A stretch of DNA of 64,000 nucleotides from Nitrospira sp. (GTDB lineage: Bacteria > Nitrospirota > Nitrospiria > Nitrospirales > Nitrospiraceae). The notes beneath the pieces were generated by a model, which was not told the origin of the DNA, did not search any database, and saw nothing but the letters and a program-made list of their open reading frames with translations. Made by a program: the position numbers and the translations under genes. Where the stretch lies: contig CP126123.1 in assembly GCA_030123605.1 (NCBI GenBank), positions 2,212,001-2,276,000 on the forward strand, read 5' to 3'. Of the stretch, positions 39,695 through 50,438 are shown piece after piece. Every line of letters starts with the position of its first letter. Within the stretch, counting starts at the first letter, position 1.

Positions 39695-40450
39695 TCAGAT
39701 TCGCCCCTCCGGCACAGCCGACTCGGCAAGCCCTCGATACAACGCAGTGAGTCTTGCCCCGGCGACACGACTTTGAACCCGTAGTCGATTGAGTCCGACT
39801 AGGCTCGTCGGATGAACCAGGCAGGCTGCCACACCCTTGGCCCATCCAGATGGCCTGAGAAACAGATTGAAGTCAAGCGGAAGATCTTCATCGACCAGAT
39901 CCGACACGGTTCGGACGATCGCGAACGGAATTTGCCGCTCCGCTGCCGCCAGGCCCAGCGCCGCGCTCTCCATGTCGAGCCCAATGCCTCCGATACGACC
40001 GGCGATCTCCCGCTTATCCGCCGCACGCCAGAGCACCTGAGGAACCGAAACGAACCGTCCGACCTGAACCGGGAGGCGTCGCTGCTCCATGGCCTGCCTG
40101 GTCCATTCCACAATCACCTCGGCGCAGCCGATCGGAGCCCCTACAGCAGCTCCTGCTTCCATGGTCACCTGGGTGCCGATCAACACCTCGCCGATGCTGG
40201 CCGGTCCTAAGGCACAGGCAAACCCCGTCGACCAGACCGAGGCAAACCGTTCCTGCGAGAGCACCTTCCGCGCGGTCGCTGCGGCCCGTTCAGGACCGAC
40301 GCCCATCGGAATGATCCACCAGTCTGCCTGAGCTGCCCGCGCGACGAGACAGCCGACTCCCTCCACCGATCGCCTCTCGATCGCTGCAAACGCCTGGCGA
40401 ACGGCGTCCATTTCCCATCGAGTCGCCACGAATACTCCGATCGCGGTCAC
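39695..40450 (-). CDS. hpnG: Hopanoid-associated nucleosidase (HpnG-like, phosphorylase superfamily)
   Basis: 251 residues from GTG at 40450. A purine/uridine phosphorylase-type fold: IGVFVATRWEMDAVRQAF, WIIPMGVGPERAAATARKVL, STGFACALGP, GIGLDMESAALGLAAAERQI (nucleoside-site Met-Glu) and FAIVRTVSDLVDEDLPLDFN. HpnG releases adenine from adenosylhopane on the way to ribosylhopane and extended hopanoids. The link rests on its place 54 bp downstream of shc. A general MTA/SAH nucleosidase is the alternative. Confidence 0.82.
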   Translation of the reverse strand: MTAIGVFVATRWEMDAVRQAFAAIERRSVEGVGCLVARAAQADWWIIPMGVGPERAAATARKVLSQERFASVWSTGFACALGPASIGEVLIGTQVTMEAGAAVGAPIGCAEVIVEWTRQAMEQRRLPVQVGRFVSVPQVLWRAADKREIAGRIGGIGLDMESAALGLAAAERQIPFAIVRTVSDLVDEDLPLDFNLFLRPSGWAKGVAACLVHPTSLVGLNRLRVQSRVAGARLTALYRGLAESAVPEGRI

Positions 40451-40504
40451 GGATGCTCCCGAGGGAGGAGGGCAAGGAAAGCTGAAACGGGAGGACGCAC
40501 GGCG

Positions 40505-42739
40505 TCAGTGAGGCGACCGGAACTGTCCTGTTTGATAGGCCTGTCGCCGCAACTCATCGGCCCTCGTCGTTCCACGAGTTTTGAGATTGCGGTACATGGC
40601 CAGGGCCCAGAGGGGGAAGTACTGACAATACCAATGGTAACGGAGATAGAACACGCGAGGGAAGCCGGTCCCGGTATGGCGCACCTCTTCCCACGACCCA
40701 TCCTTCCGCTGATTGCGAATCAGGTAATGGATCCCACGCGCCAGGCTGAAGGAGTCCGTCACACCGCCGGCCATCAGAGCCAGCAGGGCCCAAGCCGTTT
40801 GCGATGGGGTGCTCTCGCCGCGTCCGCTCTGCGACACGTCGCCATAGGACAGGCACGATTCACCCCACCCGCCGTCGGGATTCTGCTTGGATTCCACCCA
40901 AGCGACCGCGCGACGGATATAGGGAGAGGAGACATCTTCTCCGATAGCCCGCAACCCGGACAGGACGGACCAAGTCCCATAAATGTAGTTCACCCCCCAT
41001 CGGCCATACCAACTGCCGTCTTGCTCCTGATCTTTTTTCAAAAAGGCCAGCGCCGACGCCACCGCCGGGTGGGTCCAGTCGTAGCCCAACGTCGCGAGCA
41101 TTTCCAGACAGCGCCCGGCGAGGTCGGCCGTGCTGGGGTCCAGCAACGCTCGGTGGTCGGCGAACGGAATGTAGTTAAACACGATCCGATTGTTGTCGAC
41201 GTCGTAGGCCCCCCAACCCCCGTCGGAGCCCTGCATGGCGACGACCCATCGGAAGCCTCGGCGGATCGCCGCGCGCTGCTGCTCTTCATCGGGAAGGCGA
41301 ACCTTCGCCAACGCCATGAGCACCACCGCCGAATCGTCCACATCGGGATACAGTTCGTTTTCGAATTGGAAATACCACCCGCCCGGCTCCGCACCGGGCG
41401 AGGAGATGATCCAATCCGCGACGGTTTTCGTCTGCTTCGACAACAACCACGCGGCAGCCTTCTGCAGCGCCGGATGATCCTGAGACATGCCCGCCTCCGA
41501 CAGCGCATTGATCAACAATGCAGTGTCCCAAATCGGAGAGTGGCAGGGCTGCAGGTGCATGGCATCGACGCATTGGCCGTTTTCGTGCACCGTGTCGTGT
41601 ATTTCGAGTTCTTCGATCTCTCGCATCGCCTTCACCACCAGCGGATCGTCGTGCTTGTACCCAAGGCAATGCAACGCGACGACGGAATTGGCCATCGCAG
41701 GATAAATCGCACCGAGGCCGCCGCTCCCCTTCATATGGTCGAGCATCCAGCCGGCGGCACACTTAAGGGCCTTTTGCCGCACCCACTCGACCGGCGAACG
41801 GTCGTAGACCTTGAGGAGCGCGTCGAGGCTGATGAAAAAATTCCTGGCCGTACACCAGGTGCGATCTTTCTTGAACGGAGGGACCGTACCGTAGTCGATT
41901 TGCGCGGGCGGTTCCGTATAGAGCTCGTCGATCCCCTGCTCCTTCGGAATCCGACACAACGGTCGCTTCGCGAAAATGATCAACAGGGGAATCAGCACCG
42001 CGCGAGACCAGTACGAGATCGCATAGATGCTGAAATAAAATCGCTTGGGCAGCAGCATGATTTCCGGTGGCATGCTGGGAACGCCTCGCCAGTCATACTG
42101 GCCGAAGAGCGCCAAGGCGATTTTCGTGAACACATTGGCCGCGACGACACCGCCCTTGCCGAGGATGCAGTCTCTGGCCGCCGTCATACAGGGCTCGTCA
42201 GGAGAGACACCGGAAAGTTTCAATGCGAAATAGGCCTTCACCGATGCGCTGATCTCGGCAGGCCCTCCATGATAAATGGGCCACCCGCCACAGGGAAGCT
42301 GCGCGGACTTCAAATAACGAACAGCTTTGCGCTCACGCTCAGGATCCACACAATCCATGAAACGACGCAACATCAAGTATTCGGAGGTCAGCGTCGTATC
42401 AGCTTCCAGTTCTGCGACCCAATAGCCTTCGGACGCATCCTGCCGCGCCAGAAACCAGGCCTGACTTTTCCGAATGGCCTCTTCCAGCGCTTCGAGCTGA
42501 CCCGTGGAATGAGCCGGCGTGCGCTTGGCGACGCCTTCACCGGAAACCGGAAGAGCTTTTTTATTGGAGACGAGGCGCAACACCGGGGCTGAGGCGAATT
42601 CCCGAGCCGCCCTGATTCGGCTCGGCACCTGGACCAGCAGGCTGTCGGACAAACGATTGAACAGGTTCTTGAGAAGTCGCATAACGTGATGCCGTGAATC
42701 TGAAAAAGACGGTAGGATCGATAGTCGAGACGGTTCCAT
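40505..42739 (-). CDS. shc: Squalene-hopene cyclase
   Basis: About 744 residues from ATG at 42739; an ATG at 42682 would give 725, and neither has a clear ribosome binding site. Repeated QW motifs (e.g. QDASEGYWVAELEADTTLTS, QGSDGGWGAYDVDNN, QEQDGSWYGRWGVNYIYGTW, QNPDGGWGESCLSYGD, QRKDGSWEE) and the catalytic DVDDSAV (first Asp near residue 466). It folds squalene to hopene or diplopterol, membrane-ordering sterol analogues. hpnG follows directly. Intact and of normal length. Confidence 0.96.
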   Translation of the reverse strand: MEPSRLSILPSFSDSRHHVMRLLKNLFNRLSDSLLVQVPSRIRAAREFASAPVLRLVSNKKALPVSGEGVAKRTPAHSTGQLEALEEAIRKSQAWFLARQDASEGYWVAELEADTTLTSEYLMLRRFMDCVDPERERKAVRYLKSAQLPCGGWPIYHGGPAEISASVKAYFALKLSGVSPDEPCMTAARDCILGKGGVVAANVFTKIALALFGQYDWRGVPSMPPEIMLLPKRFYFSIYAISYWSRAVLIPLLIIFAKRPLCRIPKEQGIDELYTEPPAQIDYGTVPPFKKDRTWCTARNFFISLDALLKVYDRSPVEWVRQKALKCAAGWMLDHMKGSGGLGAIYPAMANSVVALHCLGYKHDDPLVVKAMREIEELEIHDTVHENGQCVDAMHLQPCHSPIWDTALLINALSEAGMSQDHPALQKAAAWLLSKQTKTVADWIISSPGAEPGGWYFQFENELYPDVDDSAVVLMALAKVRLPDEEQQRAAIRRGFRWVVAMQGSDGGWGAYDVDNNRIVFNYIPFADHRALLDPSTADLAGRCLEMLATLGYDWTHPAVASALAFLKKDQEQDGSWYGRWGVNYIYGTWSVLSGLRAIGEDVSSPYIRRAVAWVESKQNPDGGWGESCLSYGDVSQSGRGESTPSQTAWALLALMAGGVTDSFSLARGIHYLIRNQRKDGSWEEVRHTGTGFPRVFYLRYHWYCQYFPLWALAMYRNLKTRGTTRADELRRQAYQTGQFRSPH

Positions 42740-42875
42740 CAATCAGGCAGCGATCACACGAAACCGCACAGTACTAGTTCTTACCATTTGGGGAAGATAT
42801 AACAAACTCATCCACGGCAGTCAAGGGACGGAGACTCGCAGACGCACCGCCGACGGCCTCCGGCTCGTTGCCGTC

Positions 42876-45800
42876 CTAGGCCGGCTGCAGGTCGCCGAGC
42901 TTGACCGAAATCAAGGTCGAGACGCCCGGTTCTTCCATCGTCACCCCGAACAGAGAATCCGCCATCGCCATCGTCCGCTTGTTGTGGGTAATGACCAAGA
43001 ACTGAGCCGAAGTCGACAGACTTCGCAAGACCGCCGTGAACCGCCCGATGTTTTCTTCGTCGAGCGGCGCGTCGATTTCGTCCAACACACAAAACGGTGT
43101 CGGGCGAATCAGGAAGCTGGCGATCAAGAGGGCCATCGCGGTGAGCGTTTTCTCGCCTCCGGACAACATCGTAATGCTCTTCAACCGCTTCCCCGGCGGC
43201 TGAGCGACGATTTCCACGCCCGGCTCACGCGCCGCATTGTCCTCGGCGCCCTCTTCCGGCGGCGCTTCGATCAATTGCAACTCGGCGCGGCCGCCCGGGA
43301 AAAATTGCGCGAAGACCTCGCGGAATTTTTCCTGCAGTTCATTGAAGGTCTCCACGAACATGTCTTTGGTCGTCCGGTTGATCCGCTGAATGATTTCCCT
43401 GAGCGATGCGATGGAGGTGGACAGATCCTGTTCTTGTGTCGTCAGGAACCGGTAGCGCTCCTCCAATTCACGATGCTCGTCGATCGCCGCCAAATTGATC
43501 GCGCCCATCCGATCCAGCCGCTCGCGGATTTTTTGGATCTGCTCCCGCAACTGATCGGTTTCAAGGATCGACGCGGAGACCGGCGGTTCTTCTCCGTTGG
43601 TCGCCACCTGCTCCTCGGTCGCCGGCGCGAGGAGCGTGGCCGGATCGATTTGGTAGGTCCCGACGAGCGTGCTTTCGATCACCGAGAGCTGCGTCTTCAC
43701 CTCCGCCTTGCGCACCTCCGCCGCCATCCTCCGGTCGTGCAGCGCAGACAGACTTTGCCGTACCGCCGTGAGCGATTCTTCCACCGCATGCAGCCCGGTC
43801 ATTTCCTGCGCCTGACGTTCCTGCGCCGAGACCAATTCCGCCTTGATGCCGTCCGCCTCAGCCCCTAATTCCCGACACAGCCCTTCCTGCCTGGTCTGCG
43901 CCTCACGGCTCTGTTCGATGGACCGGACCAACCCGTCGACCTGTCCCTCCAAGTCAAGAGCTCGTTGCCGCGCTGCGTCCAATCGTTGCGTGAACCGTGC
44001 GACATCGTTGGTACCGTGGTCCCGCCGCCCGCGCATGCCCTCCAGCGACAGTCGAACCTCGGTCAGCCGTTGCTGAACCGCCATGCCCTGACTCTCGATC
44101 GCGCTCAACCGTTCCCTCACCTGAACCAGCCTGCCTTCCTGCCCGGCCTTTTCAGACATCCATTGCTCCAGTTGCGCCTGACTCGAATGGAGTTCTTCCC
44201 GCAGCCGCGCCTGCTCGTCAAGGTTCCGCTGAAGATCTTCTCCCAACAGATCGACTCGTCGATACAACTCTCCCCGCTGACGTTCCACACCGTCATCGTC
44301 TTTTTGCAACGACAACTCCAGCATCTCCGCCTCGCGGATGGCCCGGGCCAGACGCTGCTCCTCTTCACGCGCCACCACCGACTCGGCAAAGGCTTCGTCG
44401 CGCGCGGATCGAGCCTGTTCGAGCGCCTGAACCGCCTCGGTCCGCCTTGCGTCCAATTCCAACACTTCCCGGCGGCGCTGAAGCAACCCGCCGGCGGCGT
44501 TGCCGCCGCCCCCGCTGATGACGCCGGCCGCATCCAAGGTTTCACCGGAGAGGGTCACGCAGGTCGGACCGGACGGAGCCGACCACTGATGCGCTTGCCA
44601 CAGTTCAAGCGCGCGGTCGAGGGATTCGACGATGACGATGCCATCGAACAAATACCCCAGCGTGGGTGCGGACTCACCTTCCGCGCGGATCAGGTCGATC
44701 GCACGGCCGACCACCCCGGGCCGGTCGGCGAGAGCCGGCCACCAGGAGGCCGACGAATCGGCCGCCGCATCCGATGTCCATCGCAACGGCTGAGGAATGA
44801 AGGCCCCGCGGCCCAGTTCCTTTCCCTTCAAAAATTCCAGGGCACGACAGGCGGCCGACGGTCCATCGACCAACCAGCCGTGCACCCGATCGCCGAGGAT
44901 CGTCTCGACGGCGCGATCCAGTCCGGGAGGAATCACCAGCCATTCCGCCAGCGCCTCCCGCACGCCGTCGCAGGTTTTCAGCGCTGTGCCCTCTTCCTCG
45001 CCTTCCCTGCCGTATCCCATTTCTTCCCGCACCACGCCTTGCAGCGCGCCAAGGCGCGACTCCACTCCGGCGACTTCTTCCGAAAATCGGACGATATCGC
45101 GATCGAGACCGGCGATCTGCCCGCCGAGTCCCTCTATGCGCTCAAGCACCGCACGACGTTCGGCCATGAGACCCTGGATGCGCTGCCCCGCCTCATCCCG
45201 CTGCGCGATGAGGAGGAGGCGCTGTTCATCCAACAGGACGATTTGCTCCGTCAGGACCTCCCGCTCGCGCGAGACCTTCTCCGCCCGTTCACCGGCTTCC
45301 TGCCGGCGGGCCGTCACCTGCGTGAGGCTCTGCTCCGTATTGGCGACGAGGACCGCCAGATTCAACACGTCTTTCCGCGCCCGCTCTTCCTCTGACGTCG
45401 CAGCCGCGCGATGGGCAGCCAGCGATTTCGCCTCGACGTCCAACTTCTGGAACTGCCCCTCCTGTTCGACGATATCCCCTTCCAGTTGCAGCAACATCGC
45501 TCGCAGGTCTTCGATCTCCGATTGCACCTGTGCCTGATCCGCAGCCAGCCGGTCCATTTCCTGCGCGGCCTGGACCCGTTGCCGTTCGAACAATTCGGTT
45601 CGATTCCGCTCGACTTCCGCCGCCGTCAACGCCTGCGATTGCCGCTGTTCCGTCGCGGCCAACCGCTCACGCACCAGTCCGATCATCTCCGCCGCCTCGT
45701 TCATACGGAGCCTGATGGCCTCCTGCTCCGAATCCAAACGAGCCTGTTCGGCCGCCTGCTCCGCTTCATGCGATTCCACCTCTCGTGCTTCGTGCTCCAC

Positions 45801-46556
45801 GGTATCGAGGTCTGTTCGCATCGTGCGATAGTCGCGGGACAAGAGTTCGATCTCCAAGCCACGGGCTTCCTGCTGCAAGGTTTGGTAGGAACGGGCCTGT
45901 CGGGCTTGGCGCTCCAGCGAATTCAGCTGCTTTTTGACTTCCGCCACGATGTCGCGCACCCGCAACAGGTTCTGCTGGGTGGATTCGAGCTTACGAAGGG
46001 CTTCGCTCTTTTGTTTCTTGTAGCGAACGATGCCGGCGGTTTCTTCGATCAATTCCCGGCGGTCTTGCGGCGACGCCTGTAGGATCTGCTCGATCCGTCC
46101 CTGCTCGATGACGGTATGGCCCTTGGATCCGGCTCTGGTTTCGATCAAGACGTTTCGAATGTCCTTGAGCCGGCAAGGCGTCTTGTTGATGAGGTATTCA
46201 CTGTCGCCGTTGCGATAGAGCCGCCTGGTGATCATCAGTTCCTGATACTCGCTGAGCTGGCTCGGCAGCCCGGAGATCGTATCCAACCGCAACTCTCCCA
46301 GCCCGCCGATGACGAGCGAGACCTCCACCAATCCCAAGGGCTTCCGCACCTCGGTGCCGTTGAAGATCACATCTTCCATGCGCTCGCTCCGAAGCGTCTT
46401 CGTACTTTGTTCACCCAATACCCAGAGGATGGAATCCACGACGTTGCTTTTGCCGCTGCCGTTCGGCCCCACGATGGCCGTGATCCCTTTCGGAAATTGA
46501 ATCTTCGCCTCTGCGAACGACTTGAAGCCGAGCATGTCCAATGACTTCAGATACAC
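42876..46556 (-). CDS. smc: Chromosome segregation protein SMC
   Basis: 1226 residues from GTG at 46556 (GGGAGGTCGCCG before it); the ATG 114 bases further up adds an unlikely Phe/Cys-rich leader. Head: [19 protein letters not shown] and Walker [17 protein letters not shown] (about 29-44). Long coiled coils flank a hinge around [17 protein letters not shown]-terminal head: signature [17 protein letters not shown] and Walker [20 protein letters not shown] with ScpAB condenses and resolves replicated chromosomes; scpA and scpB are not in this window. Confidence 0.96.
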   Translation of the reverse strand: MYLKSLDMLGFKSFAEAKIQFPKGITAIVGPNGSGKSNVVDSILWVLGEQSTKTLRSERMEDVIFNGTEVRKPLGLVEVSLVIGGLGELRLDTISGLPSQLSEYQELMITRRLYRNGDSEYLINKTPCRLKDIRNVLIETRAGSKGHTVIEQGRIEQILQASPQDRRELIEETAGIVRYKKQKSEALRKLESTQQNLLRVRDIVAEVKKQLNSLERQARQARSYQTLQQEARGLEIELLSRDYRTMRTDLDTVEHEAREVESHEAEQAAEQARLDSEQEAIRLRMNEAAEMIGLVRERLAATEQRQSQALTAAEVERNRTELFERQRVQAAQEMDRLAADQAQVQSEIEDLRAMLLQLEGDIVEQEGQFQKLDVEAKSLAAHRAAATSEEERARKDVLNLAVLVANTEQSLTQVTARRQEAGERAEKVSREREVLTEQIVLLDEQRLLLIAQRDEAGQRIQGLMAERRAVLERIEGLGGQIAGLDRDIVRFSEEVAGVESRLGALQGVVREEMGYGREGEEEGTALKTCDGVREALAEWLVIPPGLDRAVETILGDRVHGWLVDGPSAACRALEFLKGKELGRGAFIPQPLRWTSDAAADSSASWWPALADRPGVVGRAIDLIRAEGESAPTLGYLFDGIVIVESLDRALELWQAHQWSAPSGPTCVTLSGETLDAAGVISGGGGNAAGGLLQRRREVLELDARRTEAVQALEQARSARDEAFAESVVAREEEQRLARAIREAEMLELSLQKDDDGVERQRGELYRRVDLLGEDLQRNLDEQARLREELHSSQAQLEQWMSEKAGQEGRLVQVRERLSAIESQGMAVQQRLTEVRLSLEGMRGRRDHGTNDVARFTQRLDAARQRALDLEGQVDGLVRSIEQSREAQTRQEGLCRELGAEADGIKAELVSAQERQAQEMTGLHAVEESLTAVRQSLSALHDRRMAAEVRKAEVKTQLSVIESTLVGTYQIDPATLLAPATEEQVATNGEEPPVSASILETDQLREQIQKIRERLDRMGAINLAAIDEHRELEERYRFLTTQEQDLSTSIASLREIIQRINRTTKDMFVETFNELQEKFREVFAQFFPGGRAELQLIEAPPEEGAEDNAAREPGVEIVAQPPGKRLKSITMLSGGEKTLTAMALLIASFLIRPTPFCVLDEIDAPLDEENIGRFTAVLRSLSTSAQFLVITHNKRTMAMADSLFGVTMEEPGVSTLISVKLGDLQPA

Positions 46557-46730
46557 CGGCGACCTCCCGACGAGAAGGTTGGATGGGACGAATTGTTGGG
46601 AATGAAACGAAAATCTTCTATCACAGCGATAGAAGCAAAGCAAAGGAAAACACCTGATATGGGGGAACATTGAACCCCCTCCCCCAATATATATGGAGGG
46701 AGTCGAAGAGGCCGAAGCCGCTCTGCGAAC

Positions 46731-47693
46731 TCAGTTCGCCGAGGCCGTGGCGCGCGTGGCGGACTCGATCGTGACCAATTCCTTCGGGAGGAGAAACTCC
46801 ACATCTTCTTCGATGACGGTCAGTTCCTCGACTTCTTCCGAGGAGCCGAGGCGCTTCAAATAGGCCACCACTTCCGTGACCAGCACTTCCGGCGCAGAAG
46901 CCCCGGCCGACAGGCCGACGCCCTTGGCATCCTTCAACCAAGCCGGGTCGATATCGGATGCCGCGTCGATGAGATAGGAAGGAATGCCGCAATGCTCTCC
47001 CAGCTCGCGAAGCCGATTCGAATTCGAGCTGTTCGGCGACCCGATCACGAGGATGACGTCGACCAGCTTCGACAAGGCCTTGACCGCATTCTGGCGATTC
47101 TGCGTGGCGTAACAAATATCTTCCTGGTGCGGGCCCTTGATATTGGGAAATCGCCGATGCAAAGCCTCGACGATGTCCCGACATTCGTCGACGCTCAACG
47201 TGGTCTGGGTCACGTAGGACAGATTCTGCGTCTTCTCGACGTGCAGCTTTTCCACATCCTGCACCGAGGAGACCAGGTGAAACTTATCCGGAATCTGCCC
47301 CAGCGTCCCGATCACCTCCGGGTGCCCCGCATGGCCGATCAGGATCAATTCATACCCCTGTGTGTAGTCGCGATTGACCTCGTTGTGCACCTTGATGACC
47401 AGCGGGCAGGTGGCATCGATCACGTGCAGGCGGCGGCTCTGCGCCTCTTCCCACACCGACTTCGCCACACCGTGGGCGCTGAAAATGACCACCGACCCTT
47501 CGGGCACTTCGTTCAGCTCCTCCACGAATACGGCGCCCTTCTGCCGGAGCGAGTTTACGACATGTCGGCTATGGACGATCTCATGGCGCACATAGATGGG
47601 CGCGCCGTATTTTTTGAGCGAGAGATCGACGATATCGATGGCGCGGTCCACGCCCGCGCAAAAGCCACGAGGATTGGCCAAATAAATTTTCAT
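46731..47693 (-). CDS. ispH: 4-hydroxy-3-methylbut-2-enyl diphosphate reductase
   Basis: 320 residues from ATG at 47693, giving the standard start [19 protein letters not shown] with Cys12. The other two cluster cysteines are in [14 protein letters not shown] and [12 protein letters not shown], and the active-site Glu/His set is present ([21 protein letters not shown]). IspH makes IPP and DMAPP from HMBPP, the last MEP step. It lies 174 bp upstream of smc on the same strand and is divergent from phoB. Confidence 0.96.
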   Translation of the reverse strand: MKIYLANPRGFCAGVDRAIDIVDLSLKKYGAPIYVRHEIVHSRHVVNSLRQKGAVFVEELNEVPEGSVVIFSAHGVAKSVWEEAQSRRLHVIDATCPLVIKVHNEVNRDYTQGYELILIGHAGHPEVIGTLGQIPDKFHLVSSVQDVEKLHVEKTQNLSYVTQTTLSVDECRDIVEALHRRFPNIKGPHQEDICYATQNRQNAVKALSKLVDVILVIGSPNSSNSNRLRELGEHCGIPSYLIDAASDIDPAWLKDAKGVGLSAGASAPEVLVTEVVAYLKRLGSSEEVEELTVIEEDVEFLLPKELVTIESATRATASAN

Positions 47694-47865
47694 CTTGTGT
47701 GTTTCCCCCTCACGATCGCCGGACCGAGGATGGGCTTCCGGAAGAGTCATGCGTGTCACCACCGGCACCTTACGTGAGACTCGCCCTTGCCGTCAACAGA
47801 TTCATCCCGCTTCATCTTCTCGCCATGGGGTTGAGGCCCTTCAGCGGTTGTGGGAGAATCCGCCC

Positions 47866-48582
47866 ATGTCACCCGTCGCGCCCAACAACAAAAAAATCCT
47901 GATTGTCGAGGATGAAAAAGACATTCTCCAGCTCGTCAAACTCTACCTGGAAAAAGAAGGATTTCGCACGGTCTCCGCAATGACCGGTACGGAGGGGCTT
48001 CGCCAGGTCAAGGCCGAGCGCCCCGATCTGATCATCCTCGATTTGATGTTGCCGGAAATGGACGGGCTGGAAGTCTGCAAGAAGCTCCGCCTCAATCAGG
48101 ACACGGCGCTCCTCCCCATTCTCATGCTGACCGCGAAGGCGGAAGAGTCCGACACGGTGATCGGCCTCGAGTTGGGAGCCGACGACTACGTCACCAAACC
48201 CTTCAGCCCCAAAGCCCTGGTGGCGCGGATCAAGGCCCTGCTCCGGCGGCTGGAACGGAATGCCGCCAATCCCCAGTCACTGTATCACTACGGTCCGCTG
48301 GTCGTCGATCTGTCCCGCCATGAAGTCCGGTTGCAGGGACAGGAGGTGACGCTTACCGCCAAGGAGTTCGGCCTGCTGGAGCACCTGCTGCGCAACGTCG
48401 GACGGGTGCTCACCCGCGACGTCTTGCTCAGCGCCGTATGGGGCTACGATTATTACGGCACCACCCGCACGGTCGATGTCCACGTGCGCCGGCTCAAACA
48501 AAAGCTTCCGCTCCTGAACGACGCGATCATGTCGATCAAATCACTCGGGTACAAACTTCGCGAATCCGACATGCCTGCATGA
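47866..48582 (+). CDS. phoB: PhoB-like OmpR-family response regulator
   Basis: 238 residues from ATG at 47866. Receiver domain: ILIVEDEKDILQLVKLYLE with the acidic pair, phospho-acceptor Asp59 in LIILDLMLPEMDG, Thr in MLTAKAEES and Lys in DDYVTKPFSP. Then an OmpR-type winged helix (QEVTLTAKEFGLLEHLLRNV, VDVHVRRLKQKL). It overlaps the sensor kinase gene by 4 bp (ATGA). The PhoB name rests on similarity plus the nearby phosphate transporter; it could regulate another process. Confidence 0.88.
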   Translation: MSPVAPNNKKILIVEDEKDILQLVKLYLEKEGFRTVSAMTGTEGLRQVKAERPDLIILDLMLPEMDGLEVCKKLRLNQDTALLPILMLTAKAEESDTVIGLELGADDYVTKPFSPKALVARIKALLRRLERNAANPQSLYHYGPLVVDLSRHEVRLQGQEVTLTAKEFGLLEHLLRNVGRVLTRDVLLSAVWGYDYYGTTRTVDVHVRRLKQKLPLLNDAIMSIKSLGYKLRESDMPA

Positions 48583-50438
48583 ACCTCGGCATCCGGTGGA
48601 AAGTCACCCTCGGCACCATTGCGGCCGTTCTCGTCGGCCTCGCCGTCGCCGGCTGGCTGGTCATCCGCTCGGTCGAACAGACGGAGCTCCATCGTATCGC
48701 CGACACATTGGAAGCCCGCGGCAGTTTGGCCGCCATGTCGCTCAGACCGCTGTTCGATCAGCCGAGCCGGCCCCCCTCCTCCTCCGTCCTTCACTCGACC
48801 GTCAATGAACTGAGTCGTCATGCCCATGTCCGCATCACCGTCATTCGGCAGGACGGCGTCGTCTTGGCCGACAGCGCCGTCTCGACGGAAGGATTGGCCG
48901 GCATCGACAACCATCTCTCCCGCCCCGAAATGGCGCAGGCGCTGGCGTCCGGACGCGGCATGGATATCAGGGCCAGTCATACCACCGGAGAACGCACCTA
49001 TTACGTCGCGCTCTTGCTGTCGGACCGGACCACATCCCATGCGGGGATTCCGGTCCTCAGACTCGGACTGCCGCTGACCTCGATCGACGAACAGGTGGGG
49101 CACATCCAGCAGGATTTGGCCGCCGCCTTCGGCCTCGCCTTCCTCATCGCCATGGTCCTCAGTCTGTGGGTCTCGCGCAATCTGACGAAGCCGCTATCGG
49201 AAATGGCCGCCGCCGCCCGCCGCCTCGCCGGCGGAACTCCCGGCATCCGCCTGGTCGTCTCCTCGACGGACGAAGTCGGGTTGCTCGCGCAGACGCTGAA
49301 CCAGATGACCGACCAGTTGGAGATGAAAATCAAGGAAATCTCCGACGACCGCGCACAACTCCTGGCCATGTTGATCGCGATGGTCGAGGGCGTCATGGTG
49401 CTGGACTATCGCGGCACCGTCGTCCAGGTGAATCCGGCACTGGAGCGGATGTTCGCCTTGGGGCTGACCGAATCGCGGGGACGCCACTACGCCGACCTCA
49501 TCCGGCACGAGGGGCTCAACCAGATCGTGTCCTCGGTACTGGAAACCCGTTCCGGTCAGGGCGGCGAAATTACCCTGTCGCCGAGCGGGCGATGCTTGCG
49601 GGTCGAAGCCTCCATCGCCGGAGGCAGCCGCGAACAGGAGGCCTGCGCAGTGTTCGTGTTTCACGATATGACGGAACTGCGCCGGCTGGAGAAGATCCGC
49701 AAAGACTTCGTCGCCAACGTTTCGCATGAGTTGCGCACGCCTCTCACCTCCATCAAGGGCTATGTGGAAGCGCTGCTGGACGGCGGCAAGGATGAACCGG
49801 AAACGGCGGCAGCGTTCCTGGACATCATCATGCGGCAGAGCAACCGCCTCAACCTGATCCTGGACGACCTGCTTCAGTTGTCACAGATCGAATCGGGGCA
49901 AGTCCTGTTTCGGCACGAGCCGGTGGAGTTGCGTGCGCTGCTGGAACGGACCGTCGCCGTGATCAAGCCACTGGCGGACAAGAAGCGTCACACGCTCGAC
50001 CTGACCCTGCCGAATGAGTCGGTGATGATCGAGGGCGACGAAGAACGTCTGGTACAGGTCTTCATCAATCTGCTGGAAAACGCGGTGAAATACACACCGG
50101 ACGACGGCCGGATCACCGTCGGCATCCGTTCCGTCGCGCAGAGCCGGGGGACTGCGGAACGCGCCATGGTTGAGATCGTGGTGGCGGATTCGGGGATCGG
50201 CATTCCGGACGCAGACTGGCCACGCATCTTCGAACGATTCTACCGTGTGGACAAGGCCCGCTCGCGCGAACTCGGCGGAACCGGGCTCGGCCTTGCCATC
50301 GTGAAACATATCGTCGAGGCACACGGTGGACAGGTGTGGGTGGAGGGTAACGTGCCCAGGGGCAGCCGGTTCATAGTCCATCTGCCGGCCGCGCAGGGGT
50401 TGCCTACGTCAGTTTCGACAGGAACAGGTAGCAAATAG
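48579..50438 (+). CDS. phoR: PhoR-like sensor histidine kinase
   Basis: 619 residues from ATG at 48579. A first helix (VTLGTIAAVLVGLAVAGWLV), an extracytoplasmic sensor region to about residue 170, a second helix (FGLAFLIAMVLSLWVS), HAMP linker (LTKPLSEMAAAARRLAGG), a PAS-like domain (VMVLDYRGTVVQVNPALERM), HisKA with His383 in FVANVSHELRTPLTSIKGYV, and HATPase boxes (NLLENAVKYT, VADSGIGIP, ERFYRVDKARSRELGGTGLG). The domain order is that of PhoR/PhnR-type kinases. Its last 35 bp overlap the 3' end of the convergent PiT gene. Confidence 0.9.
   Translation: MNLGIRWKVTLGTIAAVLVGLAVAGWLVIRSVEQTELHRIADTLEARGSLAAMSLRPLFDQPSRPPSSSVLHSTVNELSRHAHVRITVIRQDGVVLADSAVSTEGLAGIDNHLSRPEMAQALASGRGMDIRASHTTGERTYYVALLLSDRTTSHAGIPVLRLGLPLTSIDEQVGHIQQDLAAAFGLAFLIAMVLSLWVSRNLTKPLSEMAAAARRLAGGTPGIRLVVSSTDEVGLLAQTLNQMTDQLEMKIKEISDDRAQLLAMLIAMVEGVMVLDYRGTVVQVNPALERMFALGLTESRGRHYADLIRHEGLNQIVSSVLETRSGQGGEITLSPSGRCLRVEASIAGGSREQEACAVFVFHDMTELRRLEKIRKDFVANVSHELRTPLTSIKGYVEALLDGGKDEPETAAAFLDIIMRQSNRLNLILDDLLQLSQIESGQVLFRHEPVELRALLERTVAVIKPLADKKRHTLDLTLPNESVMIEGDEERLVQVFINLLENAVKYTPDDGRITVGIRSVAQSRGTAERAMVEIVVADSGIGIPDADWPRIFERFYRVDKARSRELGGTGLGLAIVKHIVEAHGGQVWVEGNVPRGSRFIVHLPAAQGLPTSVSTGTGSK

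Noticed and set aside
40508..42592. 694-codon open frame on the plus strand
   Set aside because: Lies wholly antisense to shc. Composition (many Arg, His, Gln, Pro) and lack of a start signal mark it as a GC-rich shadow frame.
43965..45395. 476-codon open frame on the plus strand
   Set aside because: Antisense to the SMC coiled coil; open only because the coding strand uses GC-rich third positions.
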